From assembly GCF_900114465.1 (NCBI RefSeq), contig NZ_FOTD01000012.1, forward strand, positions 1 through 64,000: a stretch of DNA of 64,000 bases, in the 5' to 3' direction. The DNA comes from Trichococcus palustris (lineage in GTDB: Bacteria > Bacillota > Bacilli > Lactobacillales > Aerococcaceae). How positions within the stretch are numbered: the stretch's first letter is position 1; every line of letters starts with the position of its first letter. Under the pieces are notes generated by a model, which saw nothing but the letters and a program-made list of their open reading frames with translations, made no database searches and had not been told where the DNA came from. Shown piece after piece: positions 25,171 through 33,613 of this stretch. The translations under genes and the position numbers were made by a program.

Positions 25171-25497
25171 GTGATGTCCTCCTGCATTCAGACGGATGGC
25201 CATCTGAAGCTAATATAATCGACGTTGGTAACGTTTGCTGGTTTAGTTTGCGACTTTCTATAAGTATTCTTGCATATTTCTTTTTCGAAATCAATACGGT
25301 AGAATCGACTTTAGAAGGAACTGCTGTTTTTTAATGGAAACAGCATAATATTGCACTACATAATGAATGGATGCCGGATATTCCGGCAAACTCATTGCAA
25401 ATAAGCAAATGATTCTTATTGGAATATGCTGACTTTCGATACGAGGATCGATTGTTTGTAGTATAATTGGATTTAAATTTGATATCACAAGGAATGG
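25171..25497. other. Gene-free intergenic region
   Basis: Contains the 5' region of the minus-strand propeller gene and the promoter of the glycosylation operon (TATAAT at 25462-25467, no clear -35). No conserved RNA motif or gene was seen. Confidence 0.5.
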
Positions 25498-26496
25498 ATG
25501 AGAAAAATAATGGGAAAAATTACGATATTGGTTCCTGCCTACAATGAGGAGGCCGTTATTGAGAAAATGTACGAAAGATTGAATGAAGTCTGCGCAAACT
25601 TGAACCGACACACCTTCGAGTTCCTGTTTGTCAATGACGGCAGCCGGGATCGGACACTCCAGCTCGTTAAACAGCTGAAAGAGAAAGATGATAGGGTCCA
25701 ATATGTGGATCTGTCGCGTAATTTCGGCAAAGAGGCGGCCATGATTGCCGGCCTTGACTATACCCAAGGGGATGCGGTCATCATCATCGACGCAGATCTG
25801 CAACAGCCACCGGAACTTTTTGAAGAGATGATCCATTGGTGGGAAGAAGGCTATGATGATGTCTATGCCGTAAGGAAGGAAAGAGAAGGCGAGAGCTGGC
25901 TAAAGAAATGGACTTCCCGGAAGTATTACCATTTGCTTCAAAAAGTATCCCAACAGGATGTCTATCCTCAAGTGGGCGATTACCGTCTGTTGGACAAAAA
26001 ATGCATCAATGCCCTTAAGCAACTGAGGGAACGGGAACGCTATACGAAAGGGTTGTACAGTTGGATCGGCTTCAAGAAGAAAGAAATATCCTATGTGGCC
26101 CAGCCAAGGGTTGCCGGCGAAACCAAATGGAAGTTTTCCAGTTTGCTGAAGCTTGCGATCGACGGCATCACTTCCTACAGCACCGTGCCTTTAAAAGTTT
26201 GGTCGATCGTCGGCATCATCATCTCTCTTTTCGGGTTCATCGTTTTGGCGATTGAAGTGATAAAGACTTTGATTTTTGGCTCAAACGTAGCCGGGTATAC
26301 TTCACTGTTTGCCGGAATCTTTTTTCTGGGAGGCATCCAGCTTATTTCGTTGGGGATCATCGGGGAATACCTAGGGCGGGTCTTTATCGAAACAAAAGAG
26401 CGTCCGTTGTATTTCATTCAGGAATATTCCGAGTCGGATCAGGTGGAAAACGAGCCTGGACAAAGGTCGGAAATCCGAAATGGCAGAGGTGATTAA
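25498..26496 (+). CDS. csbB: GtrB/CsbB-type undecaprenyl-phosphate glycosyltransferase
   Basis: A 332-aa GT2 enzyme. It has ITILVPAYNEEAVIEKMYERL, FVNDGSRDRTL, IIDADLQQPPELFEEM and the conserved region up to GDYRLLDKK, followed by two C-terminal membrane helices (about 232-255 and 265-290). It transfers a sugar from UDP-sugar to undecaprenyl phosphate on the cytoplasmic face. First gene of a three-gene operon with gtcA and yfhO. In Bacillus and Listeria such sets decorate lipoteichoic or wall teichoic acids. The donor sugar is not predictable. AAGGA lies close to ATG 25498. Confidence 0.92.
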   Translation: MRKIMGKITILVPAYNEEAVIEKMYERLNEVCANLNRHTFEFLFVNDGSRDRTLQLVKQLKEKDDRVQYVDLSRNFGKEAAMIAGLDYTQGDAVIIIDADLQQPPELFEEMIHWWEEGYDDVYAVRKEREGESWLKKWTSRKYYHLLQKVSQQDVYPQVGDYRLLDKKCINALKQLRERERYTKGLYSWIGFKKKEISYVAQPRVAGETKWKFSSLLKLAIDGITSYSTVPLKVWSIVGIIISLFGFIVLAIEVIKTLIFGSNVAGYTSLFAGIFFLGGIQLISLGIIGEYLGRVFIETKERPLYFIQEYSESDQVENEPGQRSEIRNGRGD

Positions 26497-26502
26497 GGCG
26501 GC

Positions 26503-26919
26503 ATGGAGAGGTTGAAAAATTTATATGAAAAATTTGAAGAGGTCATCAGCTATTTGATTTTTGGCGGACTTACGACAGCCGTCAATATCGCTGTGTTCTT
26601 TCTGTGCAATACGATACTGGGAATGAATTATTTGGTCGCTAATGCGATCTCCATCGTCGTTTCCATCCTCTTTGCTTTTTTCACGAATAAAAAATATGTT
26701 TTTAAGACGAAAACACCTACGTTCAAGGAAAGCTTCCTTGAGTTCATCCGATTTTGCACCTTCCGCTTGCTCTCGGCCGTGTTCGACATGCTCAGCATGT
26801 GGATTTTGGTTGACGGGATCCATTTTGATGCCAACGTGGCAAAGATAGCGACACAGTTCATTGTGGTCGTATTAAACTACGGCTTCAGCAAATGGTTCAT
26901 TTTTAAGCAGAGGGGATGA
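26503..26919 (+). CDS. gtcA: GtcA/GtrA family flippase-like membrane protein
   Basis: A 138-aa GtrA-family protein with four membrane segments (VISYLIFGGLTTAVNIAVFFLC, NAISIVVSILFAFFTNKKYVF and two more). It ends in the family motif FVVVLNYGFSKWFIFK-. It is thought to flip lipid-linked sugar to the outer leaflet. It lies six bases after the GT2 gene and six before yfhO, fitting translational coupling of the three-component glycosylation system. Confidence 0.92.
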   Translation: MERLKNLYEKFEEVISYLIFGGLTTAVNIAVFFLCNTILGMNYLVANAISIVVSILFAFFTNKKYVFKTKTPTFKESFLEFIRFCTFRLLSAVFDMLSMWILVDGIHFDANVAKIATQFIVVVLNYGFSKWFIFKQRG

Positions 26920-26925
26920 TCAGGC

Positions 26926-29694
26926 ATGTTTGAAGAAAAAAATGTGACAAAGAAAACAGCTGTCTATTATACCGGCCTATTTTTAGTGATGACGGCCCTC
27001 ATCTACGGGTACTTTGTGAGGGAACAGAAGTCATTCATTTGGGAAGGCGACGGTTTTTCACAGCATTATCTCGTCTTTAAGGATTACTTGAGCATGTGGC
27101 GAGGATTTTTAAGCCATCCAACGCAAGGATTCCCTTTTTGGGATTGGAACATCGGCTTGGGGTCTGACGTCATCGCCTCTTACGGCTATTATGTGATCGG
27201 GGATCCGTTCGTCTATCTCGGCCTGCTGTTTCCGGAAGGTATGACGGAATTAGCTTATCATGTGTTAGTACTGGCTCGTGTGTACGTGGTCGGCTTGGCT
27301 TTCTTGGCCTTCTGTCGGCAAGTGAAGATAAAAAATCCAGGCGCCTTGTTTGGAAGCATCCTCTACACATTCACTTTTTACGTGGTTTTGAATGTGGTCA
27401 GGCATCCGTTCTTTCTCCTGCCGATGATCAGTTTTCCCTTGTTGTGTCTGGGGATGGACCGGATTCTACGGGGCGGATCGAACAGCGCCTTTATTTTGGC
27501 CGTTTTTTTCAGCGCCTTCAGCAATTTTTATTTCTTTTACATGCTGACGGTGTTGGTCTTTATTTTTGCGATCACCCGCTATTTCAATCTGAATGGCATC
27601 AAGGAATGGAAAAGCATCTTCGGGTATGTTTGGCGGGCCCTTTATTCCTATACCATCGGGGTGCTGATGGCCGGTATCCTTTTGGCTCCCGTTGTCTGGG
27701 GATTTTTGCATTCTTCCAGACAACCGGGGGAATTCGCTGCCGGGTTGAAGTTTTATCCGTTTGGATATTATCTGGGCTTGGTTACAAACCTCTTGGTCAC
27801 AGAACGATTCTTATGGACAGTCTTTGGCTTCGCCGCCTGTACGGTGCTGTTGGCCCCCTTGCTGTTTCTGTGGCGCAAGAAAATCGGCTACATCACAGCG
27901 AACCTGTCGGTATTTGCCGTCATCCTGCTGCTGCCGGCTTTTGGTTCCATGATGAACGGTTTTTCGGGACCCTATAACCGCTGGACTTTCGCGATCCCGC
28001 TCTTTATTTCGGCTGGATCGGCGATACTATTCAATGAACGGTTTAACCTGACACGTTCTGAACTGAAGGCGATGGGGCTTTCGGCAGTTGTGTTCAGTTC
28101 GATTCCGCTCGTGGTTGCCGCTGGAAATGTGGTTCCGTTTCGGTTTGCCTATATCGCCCCGGTTATCCTCGCTTGGTTGATGTGGGCGCTGCTGGTCTGG
28201 GCATACTGGCGAAACCGATCCGGCTGTTTAAGCAGCAATGCGAAGACCACCATTTCCATTGCGCTGGTGGTATTGGCAATGGTAAATTTGATCTTCAATG
28301 CGCGTGATTATTATCAGGAAAATGGTAAAAACGAGGCCGCGACTCTTTTGGATTATGGCACAGTGGATGAAAGGTATAAAGAGACATTTGGCGGCGCAGA
28401 GCAGCTGATCAAAGACCCGGGAATCTATCGGATAGGCGTGACCTCCAAAGATAACAACTTCAAAAATCAGATGGCTTTGCTGAACCTGATGGGGATGAAT
28501 TCCTATCTTTCCGTTACCAACGGGGCGGTTGCCGATTTCGCGAAGCAACTGGAAAATAATCAATTTCAATTGATCCAACCCGTCCGGTGCGGATTTGATG
28601 ATCGCCGAATCATCAATAACCTGTTGGGTGTAAAGTATATTTTGACAGAAGCCGGGAATGCCAAATATCTGCCTGACGGCTATAAAGTGGTTCAACAGAC
28701 CGGCGATGGCAAAGGCGCGTTTGTCGTTGCGCAGAGCGATCAGGCCTATCCCTTTGCCTATGCGGAATCGGTGTACCTTTCAACGGAAGAGTTCGAAAAA
28801 TACAATCCGGTGGAAAAAGAAGCCTTCCTGTCCTACGGGATCGTGCTGGAACCGACAGAGAAGGATACGGCGGCATTATCGCCATTTGAAGGGAAACTGG
28901 ATGTCAAGACTGCGGCTTTTTCATTGGCATCGTCTGATCCGGAAAAAGTGCAAATTTCCGGAGATACGATCACGGTCAAAGATGGTGGAGGCACAATCGA
29001 GTTGCTGCTGAACGATCCGCAAGAATTAGCGAACGCAGAGGTGTATGTGCATTTGAAAGGTTTGCATTTCGAACCGAATTCCCAAGACAACTACGGCTGG
29101 ACGTCAACCGGCTTTGCCGCACTGGTGTCCTTTGCGGATCTGACCAAAGAGGTCGACCAAAGCGATATATTGGACTTCAGTTCCTATTTCCACCGCGATA
29201 ACATGCTGTTCAACATGGGGAGCCAAGGGGATACAGTGTCGTCGGGTTCCCTAAGCCTGCAGTTGAATGCTACAGGCACGTACAAAATAGACGACATTAA
29301 AATCTATGCGTATCCGTTTGATGGACAGTACGCCGCCCGCGTATCAGAAAAACAGGCGAATGCCTTGGCTATCAAGACTTTTGCGGATACCAAAGTAAGC
29401 GGAACGATCACGCAGGCTAAACCGAGCGTGCTCACGACCTCCATCCCTTATACTCCCGGATGGAAAGCGGAAGTCAATGGCAAAGCGGTCGGAACGGTGA
29501 AGGTGAACTACGGATTTATCGGCATTCCGCTGTCTGCGGGGGAATCGGAAGTTACGCTGACTTACCAAACGCCGTTCCTGAAAATAGGGGCCGTACTCTC
29601 CATTTCCGGCCTTCTCCTGCTGTTTTGCAATCAACGCTTTTGGAACAAGAAAAGACAATCATCTTTACCCCAGCAAGAGAAGGAACACGTTTAA
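26926..29694 (+). CDS. yfhO: YfhO family membrane glycosyltransferase
   Basis: A 922-aa GT-C-type membrane protein. An N-terminal membrane helix is followed by the extracytoplasmic loop carrying WEGDGFSQHYLVFKDYL (conserved acidic residues), about a dozen membrane segments to about residue 460, a large extracellular domain (about 470-890) and a final membrane helix. In the CsbB-GtcA-YfhO model it moves the sugar from undecaprenyl phosphate onto teichoic-acid polymer outside the cell. It closes the operon. The 3' end overlaps one arm of a direct repeat that flanks a structured element. Confidence 0.92.
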   Translation: MFEEKNVTKKTAVYYTGLFLVMTALIYGYFVREQKSFIWEGDGFSQHYLVFKDYLSMWRGFLSHPTQGFPFWDWNIGLGSDVIASYGYYVIGDPFVYLGLLFPEGMTELAYHVLVLARVYVVGLAFLAFCRQVKIKNPGALFGSILYTFTFYVVLNVVRHPFFLLPMISFPLLCLGMDRILRGGSNSAFILAVFFSAFSNFYFFYMLTVLVFIFAITRYFNLNGIKEWKSIFGYVWRALYSYTIGVLMAGILLAPVVWGFLHSSRQPGEFAAGLKFYPFGYYLGLVTNLLVTERFLWTVFGFAACTVLLAPLLFLWRKKIGYITANLSVFAVILLLPAFGSMMNGFSGPYNRWTFAIPLFISAGSAILFNERFNLTRSELKAMGLSAVVFSSIPLVVAAGNVVPFRFAYIAPVILAWLMWALLVWAYWRNRSGCLSSNAKTTISIALVVLAMVNLIFNARDYYQENGKNEAATLLDYGTVDERYKETFGGAEQLIKDPGIYRIGVTSKDNNFKNQMALLNLMGMNSYLSVTNGAVADFAKQLENNQFQLIQPVRCGFDDRRIINNLLGVKYILTEAGNAKYLPDGYKVVQQTGDGKGAFVVAQSDQAYPFAYAESVYLSTEEFEKYNPVEKEAFLSYGIVLEPTEKDTAALSPFEGKLDVKTAAFSLASSDPEKVQISGDTITVKDGGGTIELLLNDPQELANAEVYVHLKGLHFEPNSQDNYGWTSTGFAALVSFADLTKEVDQSDILDFSSYFHRDNMLFNMGSQGDTVSSGSLSLQLNATGTYKIDDIKIYAYPFDGQYAARVSEKQANALAIKTFADTKVSGTITQAKPSVLTTSIPYTPGWKAEVNGKAVGTVKVNYGFIGIPLSAGESEVTLTYQTPFLKIGAVLSISGLLLLFCNQRFWNKKRQSSLPQQEKEHV

Positions 29695-29828
29695 ACAGAG
29701 TGCGATGAATTGCGTTTAGACACCCGGACGTTGGAAAAAATGGCTTTTCGTTCACCTCTTTTGTGGACGAAAGCCCGTTTCGAAACGGGAGTGGTGTCTG
29801 CAATTCAGAACACGTTTACGATGAATTG
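29683..29828. repeat. Structured element flanked by direct repeats downstream of yfhO
   Basis: GAACACGTTTA plus CGATGAATTG occurs contiguously at 29808-29828 and as two blocks (29683-29693 and 29704-29713) on the left. Between the repeats is a long fold. TGAATTGC (29706-29713) and AGACACC (29718-29724) pair with the contiguous GGTGTCT-GCAATTCA (29793-29807). They enclose a hairpin GGCTTTTCGTTCAC/GTGGACGAAAGCC (29742-29775) and CCCGTTTCGAAACGGG (29774-29789). It could be a MITE-like insertion or a structured 3' UTR RNA. No open reading frame lies inside. Confidence 0.6.
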
Positions 29829-29843
29829 TTAGGAAATGCGAAC

Positions 29844-29876
29844 GAGGCTAGGACTTTTGTCCAGCCTCTTTTTTTG
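29844..29876 (+). terminator. Terminator of the csbB-gtcA-yfhO operon
   Basis: GAGGCTAGGAC pairs with GTCCAGCCTC, followed by seven T residues. Confidence 0.85.
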
Positions 29877-29974
29877 TTGGGAAAAGCGGTCCATGGATTT
29901 TTCCATTTTATAAAATTTGGAGTATGATGAAGGCAGAGATAATTGGTTGCTGCGCGCAATAGGAGGGATGAACG

Positions 29975-30898
29975 ATGACAGAACATACCCATGCACCTAG
30001 CCATCCGGAGGGTCTGAATAGCGTAAAAGGAAAAAATTTGATCATCACCATGGTCCTGAAGATTGTGCTGACCATTGCCGAAGTGTTGGGCGGCTGGTTT
30101 TCCGGCAGCTTATCGCTGCTTTCCGATGCACTCCACAATCTTAATGATGTATTGTCCATCGTCATCAGTTGGTTTGCCGTCAAGATGGCAGAAAAAAAAC
30201 ACGATAAGAAAAACACCTTCGGCTACAGACGAGCCACCATCATAGCCGCAGTCATCAATGCTACCCTACTGATCATCATGTCCCTTTTCCTTTTCCGGGA
30301 AGCTTATTTTAAATTCATCCAGCCAGAGAAAATAAATGCACTGATAGTCATCGTGATCGCCGCAATCGGGATTGTCCTCAATGCAGTGGGCGTATACCTG
30401 CTCCATAAGAGTTCAGGAGGCGACTTGAACATGCGGGCGGTATACCTGCATTTCCTGAGCGATGCCCTCTCCTCGGTCGGGGTAATGGTCGGCGGAGTAG
30501 TCATCTATTACTTCAAGGCCTATTGGATTGATCCTGCATTGACGGTGATGATTGGACTGTACATCCTCAAGGAAAGCTATGAAATATTGAAAGAGTCGGT
30601 AAACATCCTGATGCAGGGAACACCGGAAAATGTGGACATCGATGAAATAGCGGAGGAACTCGAAAAGATGGAGGCGATAAAGAACATCCATCACGTCCAC
30701 ATCTGGGCCTTGGACGAGCACACGCTCTTCTTCGAAGCCCACGTAAATCTGCAAAATGATATTTTGGTCAGTGAACTATCCGACGTCTATGAAGAGCTGG
30801 AACAGGTATTGAAAGGGCGTTTCGGTGTGACCCACTTGACGATCCAGTTCGAATATAACTGCTGCGGGGATGCGGGCAGGGTAATCGATAAAGAATAG
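29975..30898 (+). CDS. CDF family zinc/divalent-cation efflux transporter
   Basis: A 307-aa cation diffusion facilitator (ZitB/CzcD type). Six membrane segments contain the metal site motifs LLSDALHNLNDVLS (HxxxD variant: SDALHNLND) and HFLSDALSSVGV. A His-containing cytoplasmic N-terminus (TEHTHAPSHPEG) and a C-terminal ferredoxin-like cytoplasmic domain (about 210-300, HHVHIWALDEHTLFFEAHV) complete the family layout. It exports Zn2+ or similar ions by proton antiport. AGGAGGG precedes the start. Monocistronic. Confidence 0.92.
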   Translation: MTEHTHAPSHPEGLNSVKGKNLIITMVLKIVLTIAEVLGGWFSGSLSLLSDALHNLNDVLSIVISWFAVKMAEKKHDKKNTFGYRRATIIAAVINATLLIIMSLFLFREAYFKFIQPEKINALIVIVIAAIGIVLNAVGVYLLHKSSGGDLNMRAVYLHFLSDALSSVGVMVGGVVIYYFKAYWIDPALTVMIGLYILKESYEILKESVNILMQGTPENVDIDEIAEELEKMEAIKNIHHVHIWALDEHTLFFEAHVNLQNDILVSELSDVYEELEQVLKGRFGVTHLTIQFEYNCCGDAGRVIDKE

Positions 30899-31205
30899 GA
30901 GGAGCATAACCAAGAGATAAGAAATCCGGTAACGTTGATTTCCTGCCTCTTGGTTTTTATCGTATTTTTTTATTATGAAGAGAGAGCATAGGGAAGAACA
31001 GGCATCCATCAGCGCGTAGATTAAAAAATAGCCGAAATCAGTTGCCGCCATGCAATGGCAGGGCCATCTGTGATATGATGGGAGGCGACAATCTTTCATC
31101 GGAACAAACGAAAACAGTGTGAGATGAGGGGGCCTTTTTCGCGGATACTGCTTATACAACAGGTGCGTGAAGAGAGACAGATGAAAAAAATAGGGATGTG
31201 TACAA
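30899..31205 (+). other. Intergenic region: terminator and recQ promoter
   Basis: AACCAAGAG (30908-30916) with CTCTTGGTT (30947-30955) plus TTTAT forms the CDF gene's terminator. Near 31073-31078 a TATGAT preceded by TG, with TGCAAT 17 bp upstream, may be the recQ promoter. Nothing else was recognised. Confidence 0.5.
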
Positions 31206-33395
31206 GTGGAAGTTCGGGAACAATTACATAAGACATTGAAAAAATATTTCGGCTATGACAGCTTCCGGGAAGGACAGGAAGCATTGATCACCCAAATACT
31301 GAACGGCAAGGATGTACTGGGGATCATGCCGACAAGCGGCGGGAAATCGCTCTGTTATCAGCTTCCGGCGTTGCTGCTGGATGGGATGACGATTGTCGTT
31401 TCTCCGCTCCTTTCTTTGATGAAGGATCAGGTGGACAGCTTGCGGGATATGGGGATCGCCGCGGCCTATTTGAACAGTTCCCTGGATCGGCAAGAACTTT
31501 TGCAGCTGATGGACGATATCCGCTACGGCAATATCAAAATGCTGTACATCGCGCCGGAGCGCATTGAGAACGAATATTTCCTGTCGGCGGTCAGGCAAGT
31601 AAACGTGCCCTTGCTGGTGGTCGATGAAGCCCACTGCATTTCGCAATGGGGGAGCGATTTCCGGCCATCCTATCAAGGCGTGGCGCGGCTTTATGACCTG
31701 TTGGGGAAACGGCCGGTTGTGGCGGCCTTCACTGCGACGGCGACAAAAGAGGTGCAGGAGGACATTCTGTTCCAACTGAGACTGCAACAGCCTTTCCAAA
31801 TCGTGACGGGCTTCGACCGCAGTAATCTGGAATTCATCGTGGAAAAACCGGCGGATAAAATGCGCTTTTTGCTGAGCGACTTGAATCCGAACGACTCAAG
31901 CATCATCTACTGCTCCACGCGCAAAAACGTCGAGTCCGTCCATAAGAAATTGGCGCAGAAAGGCTTCGCCGCAACGCTCTATCACGCCGGCTTGCCGGAA
32001 GCAGAGCGGCAAGCGAATCAAGAAGCCTTCCTGCATGACCGCAAGCCGGTCATGGTCGCCACGAATGCTTTCGGGATGGGGATCGACAAAAGCAATGTCC
32101 GGACCGTATACCATTACAATATGCCCAAAAATATCGAAAGCTATTACCAGGAAGCAGGGCGGGCGGGGCGTGACGGCGAAGAATCGCGCGTCATCCTGCT
32201 GTTCTCGGTGCAGGATATCATCATCAATAAATTATTGAACAGTAAGACAAACGACGGAGAAGCGACGAACAAGTTGAACAAAATGATCAACTATTGCTAT
32301 ACGAACCAATGCCTGCGGGCCTACATCCAGGAGTATTTCGGCGAGGTCATCGCCACTCAGGACTGCCAGCATTGTTCGAACTGTCTGAACAAAGCGGAAC
32401 AGAAGGACATCACGGAAGAGGCCCAAAAAATCCTTTCCTGCGTCGTACGGATGCGCGGGCGCTACGGCATCCAAAAAATCATCTCGGTTCTGCAGGGAAG
32501 CAAGCAGAAAGGCATCACGGACTACGGCTTGGACAAGCTGAAGACGTATGGGCAGATGAGCAAATACAGCGACCAGGCCTTGCGGGAGATGATCGGCGTC
32601 CTGATTGCGGATGAGTATCTGCAGGTCGTCGGCGATCAGTATCCGCTCGTCCAGGTCACGCAGAAGGCGCTGAGCGTCCTGAAGGAAGGCGGGAAGGTGG
32701 CCATGTCCTATGCTTTGGAGGAAACGGGCGACAGGGCGGCGAAGCAGACCGGCAAAGGGCTCTACGATACCGGCTTGTTCGACCGCTTGCGCCAATTGCG
32801 CATGGAATTGGCAAGCGAACACGGGATTCCCTCCTACATCGTCTTTTCGGATGTGGCGTTGCATGATATGGGCAGGCTTTTCCCGACGACCGCGGAGGAA
32901 TTTCTGCAAGTTTCCGGTGTCGGCGAGACGAAGCTGGAGCGTTACGGGAAGCCCTTTATGGAACTCGTCGCGGACTATCTGCAGGAATTTCCCGAGGCAA
33001 AAAAAGAGTTGCAACAGAAAAAACGGGAGCGGGAAGAGCAACTGAAGGATTCAGAGGGTACGGACAGTGCACCTGCAAGGGCGAAAAGGCAGAGTACAGG
33101 CGCCACCTACGACGAAACCTACCGCCTTTACCAGGAAGGCCGTTCGCTCGATGAAATCGTCGCTCTTCGCGGCATGTCCAAGATGACCATCGAAAATCAT
33201 TTTGTCTACATGGCAAGAAACAAAAGCCATGACATTCGGCTATCCGATTTTGTGACGCAGGAACAGGTGGACACTATCTTAAGCGTGGCCGAGGAACAAG
33301 AGGGTAATTATTTGAAGCCGATCAAAGAGGCTTTGGGGGAAACGTACACCTATTTCCAAATTTCGTTGGCGTTGGCTTCCCAAAACAGATCCTGA
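31206..33395 (+). CDS. recQ: RecQ family ATP-dependent DNA helicase
   Basis: A 729-aa 3'-5' DNA helicase for recombination and fork repair. Superfamily 2 core (about 1-340): Walker A MPTSGGKSLCYQ, VVDEAHCISQWG, AFTATAT, and FGMGIDKSNVRTVYHYNMPKNIESYYQEAGRAGRDG. A zinc-binding/RQC region has cysteines in CYTNQCLRAYIQEYFGE...CQHCSNC. An HRDC domain (about 520-595) and a C-terminal helical module (about 630-729, TYRLYQEGRSLDEIVALRGMSKMTIENH) follow. The start is GTG 31206, since the nearby ATG is out of frame. It is longer than E. coli RecQ because of the extra C-terminal module. Confidence 0.95.
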   Translation: MEVREQLHKTLKKYFGYDSFREGQEALITQILNGKDVLGIMPTSGGKSLCYQLPALLLDGMTIVVSPLLSLMKDQVDSLRDMGIAAAYLNSSLDRQELLQLMDDIRYGNIKMLYIAPERIENEYFLSAVRQVNVPLLVVDEAHCISQWGSDFRPSYQGVARLYDLLGKRPVVAAFTATATKEVQEDILFQLRLQQPFQIVTGFDRSNLEFIVEKPADKMRFLLSDLNPNDSSIIYCSTRKNVESVHKKLAQKGFAATLYHAGLPEAERQANQEAFLHDRKPVMVATNAFGMGIDKSNVRTVYHYNMPKNIESYYQEAGRAGRDGEESRVILLFSVQDIIINKLLNSKTNDGEATNKLNKMINYCYTNQCLRAYIQEYFGEVIATQDCQHCSNCLNKAEQKDITEEAQKILSCVVRMRGRYGIQKIISVLQGSKQKGITDYGLDKLKTYGQMSKYSDQALREMIGVLIADEYLQVVGDQYPLVQVTQKALSVLKEGGKVAMSYALEETGDRAAKQTGKGLYDTGLFDRLRQLRMELASEHGIPSYIVFSDVALHDMGRLFPTTAEEFLQVSGVGETKLERYGKPFMELVADYLQEFPEAKKELQQKKREREEQLKDSEGTDSAPARAKRQSTGATYDETYRLYQEGRSLDEIVALRGMSKMTIENHFVYMARNKSHDIRLSDFVTQEQVDTILSVAEEQEGNYLKPIKEALGETYTYFQISLALASQNRS

Positions 33396-33432
33396 ACGTT
33401 CCTGACCAGCGATGGAAGGAAGAAGATAACGC

Positions 33433-33479
33433 AAAAACCAAAACGATTCCCTGGAAATGGGAATCGTTTTGGTTTTTTG
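33433..33479 (+). terminator. Terminator after recQ
   Basis: AAAACCAAAACGATTCCC pairs with GGGAATCGTTTTGGTTTTTT, a perfect 18-bp stem with an A/T-rich base. Confidence 0.85.
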
Positions 33480-33613
33480 CGTTTCCTGGGTGATACAAGG
33501 GATTCGGAAAATTGTTATTGCAAGTGGCTATTTGATATAATGAAAGAAAGAGAGCGGTTACTTTTTATTTGTTGTCGCATCCGATTGGGGTTACACAACG
33601 GAGGGTGTTTCTT

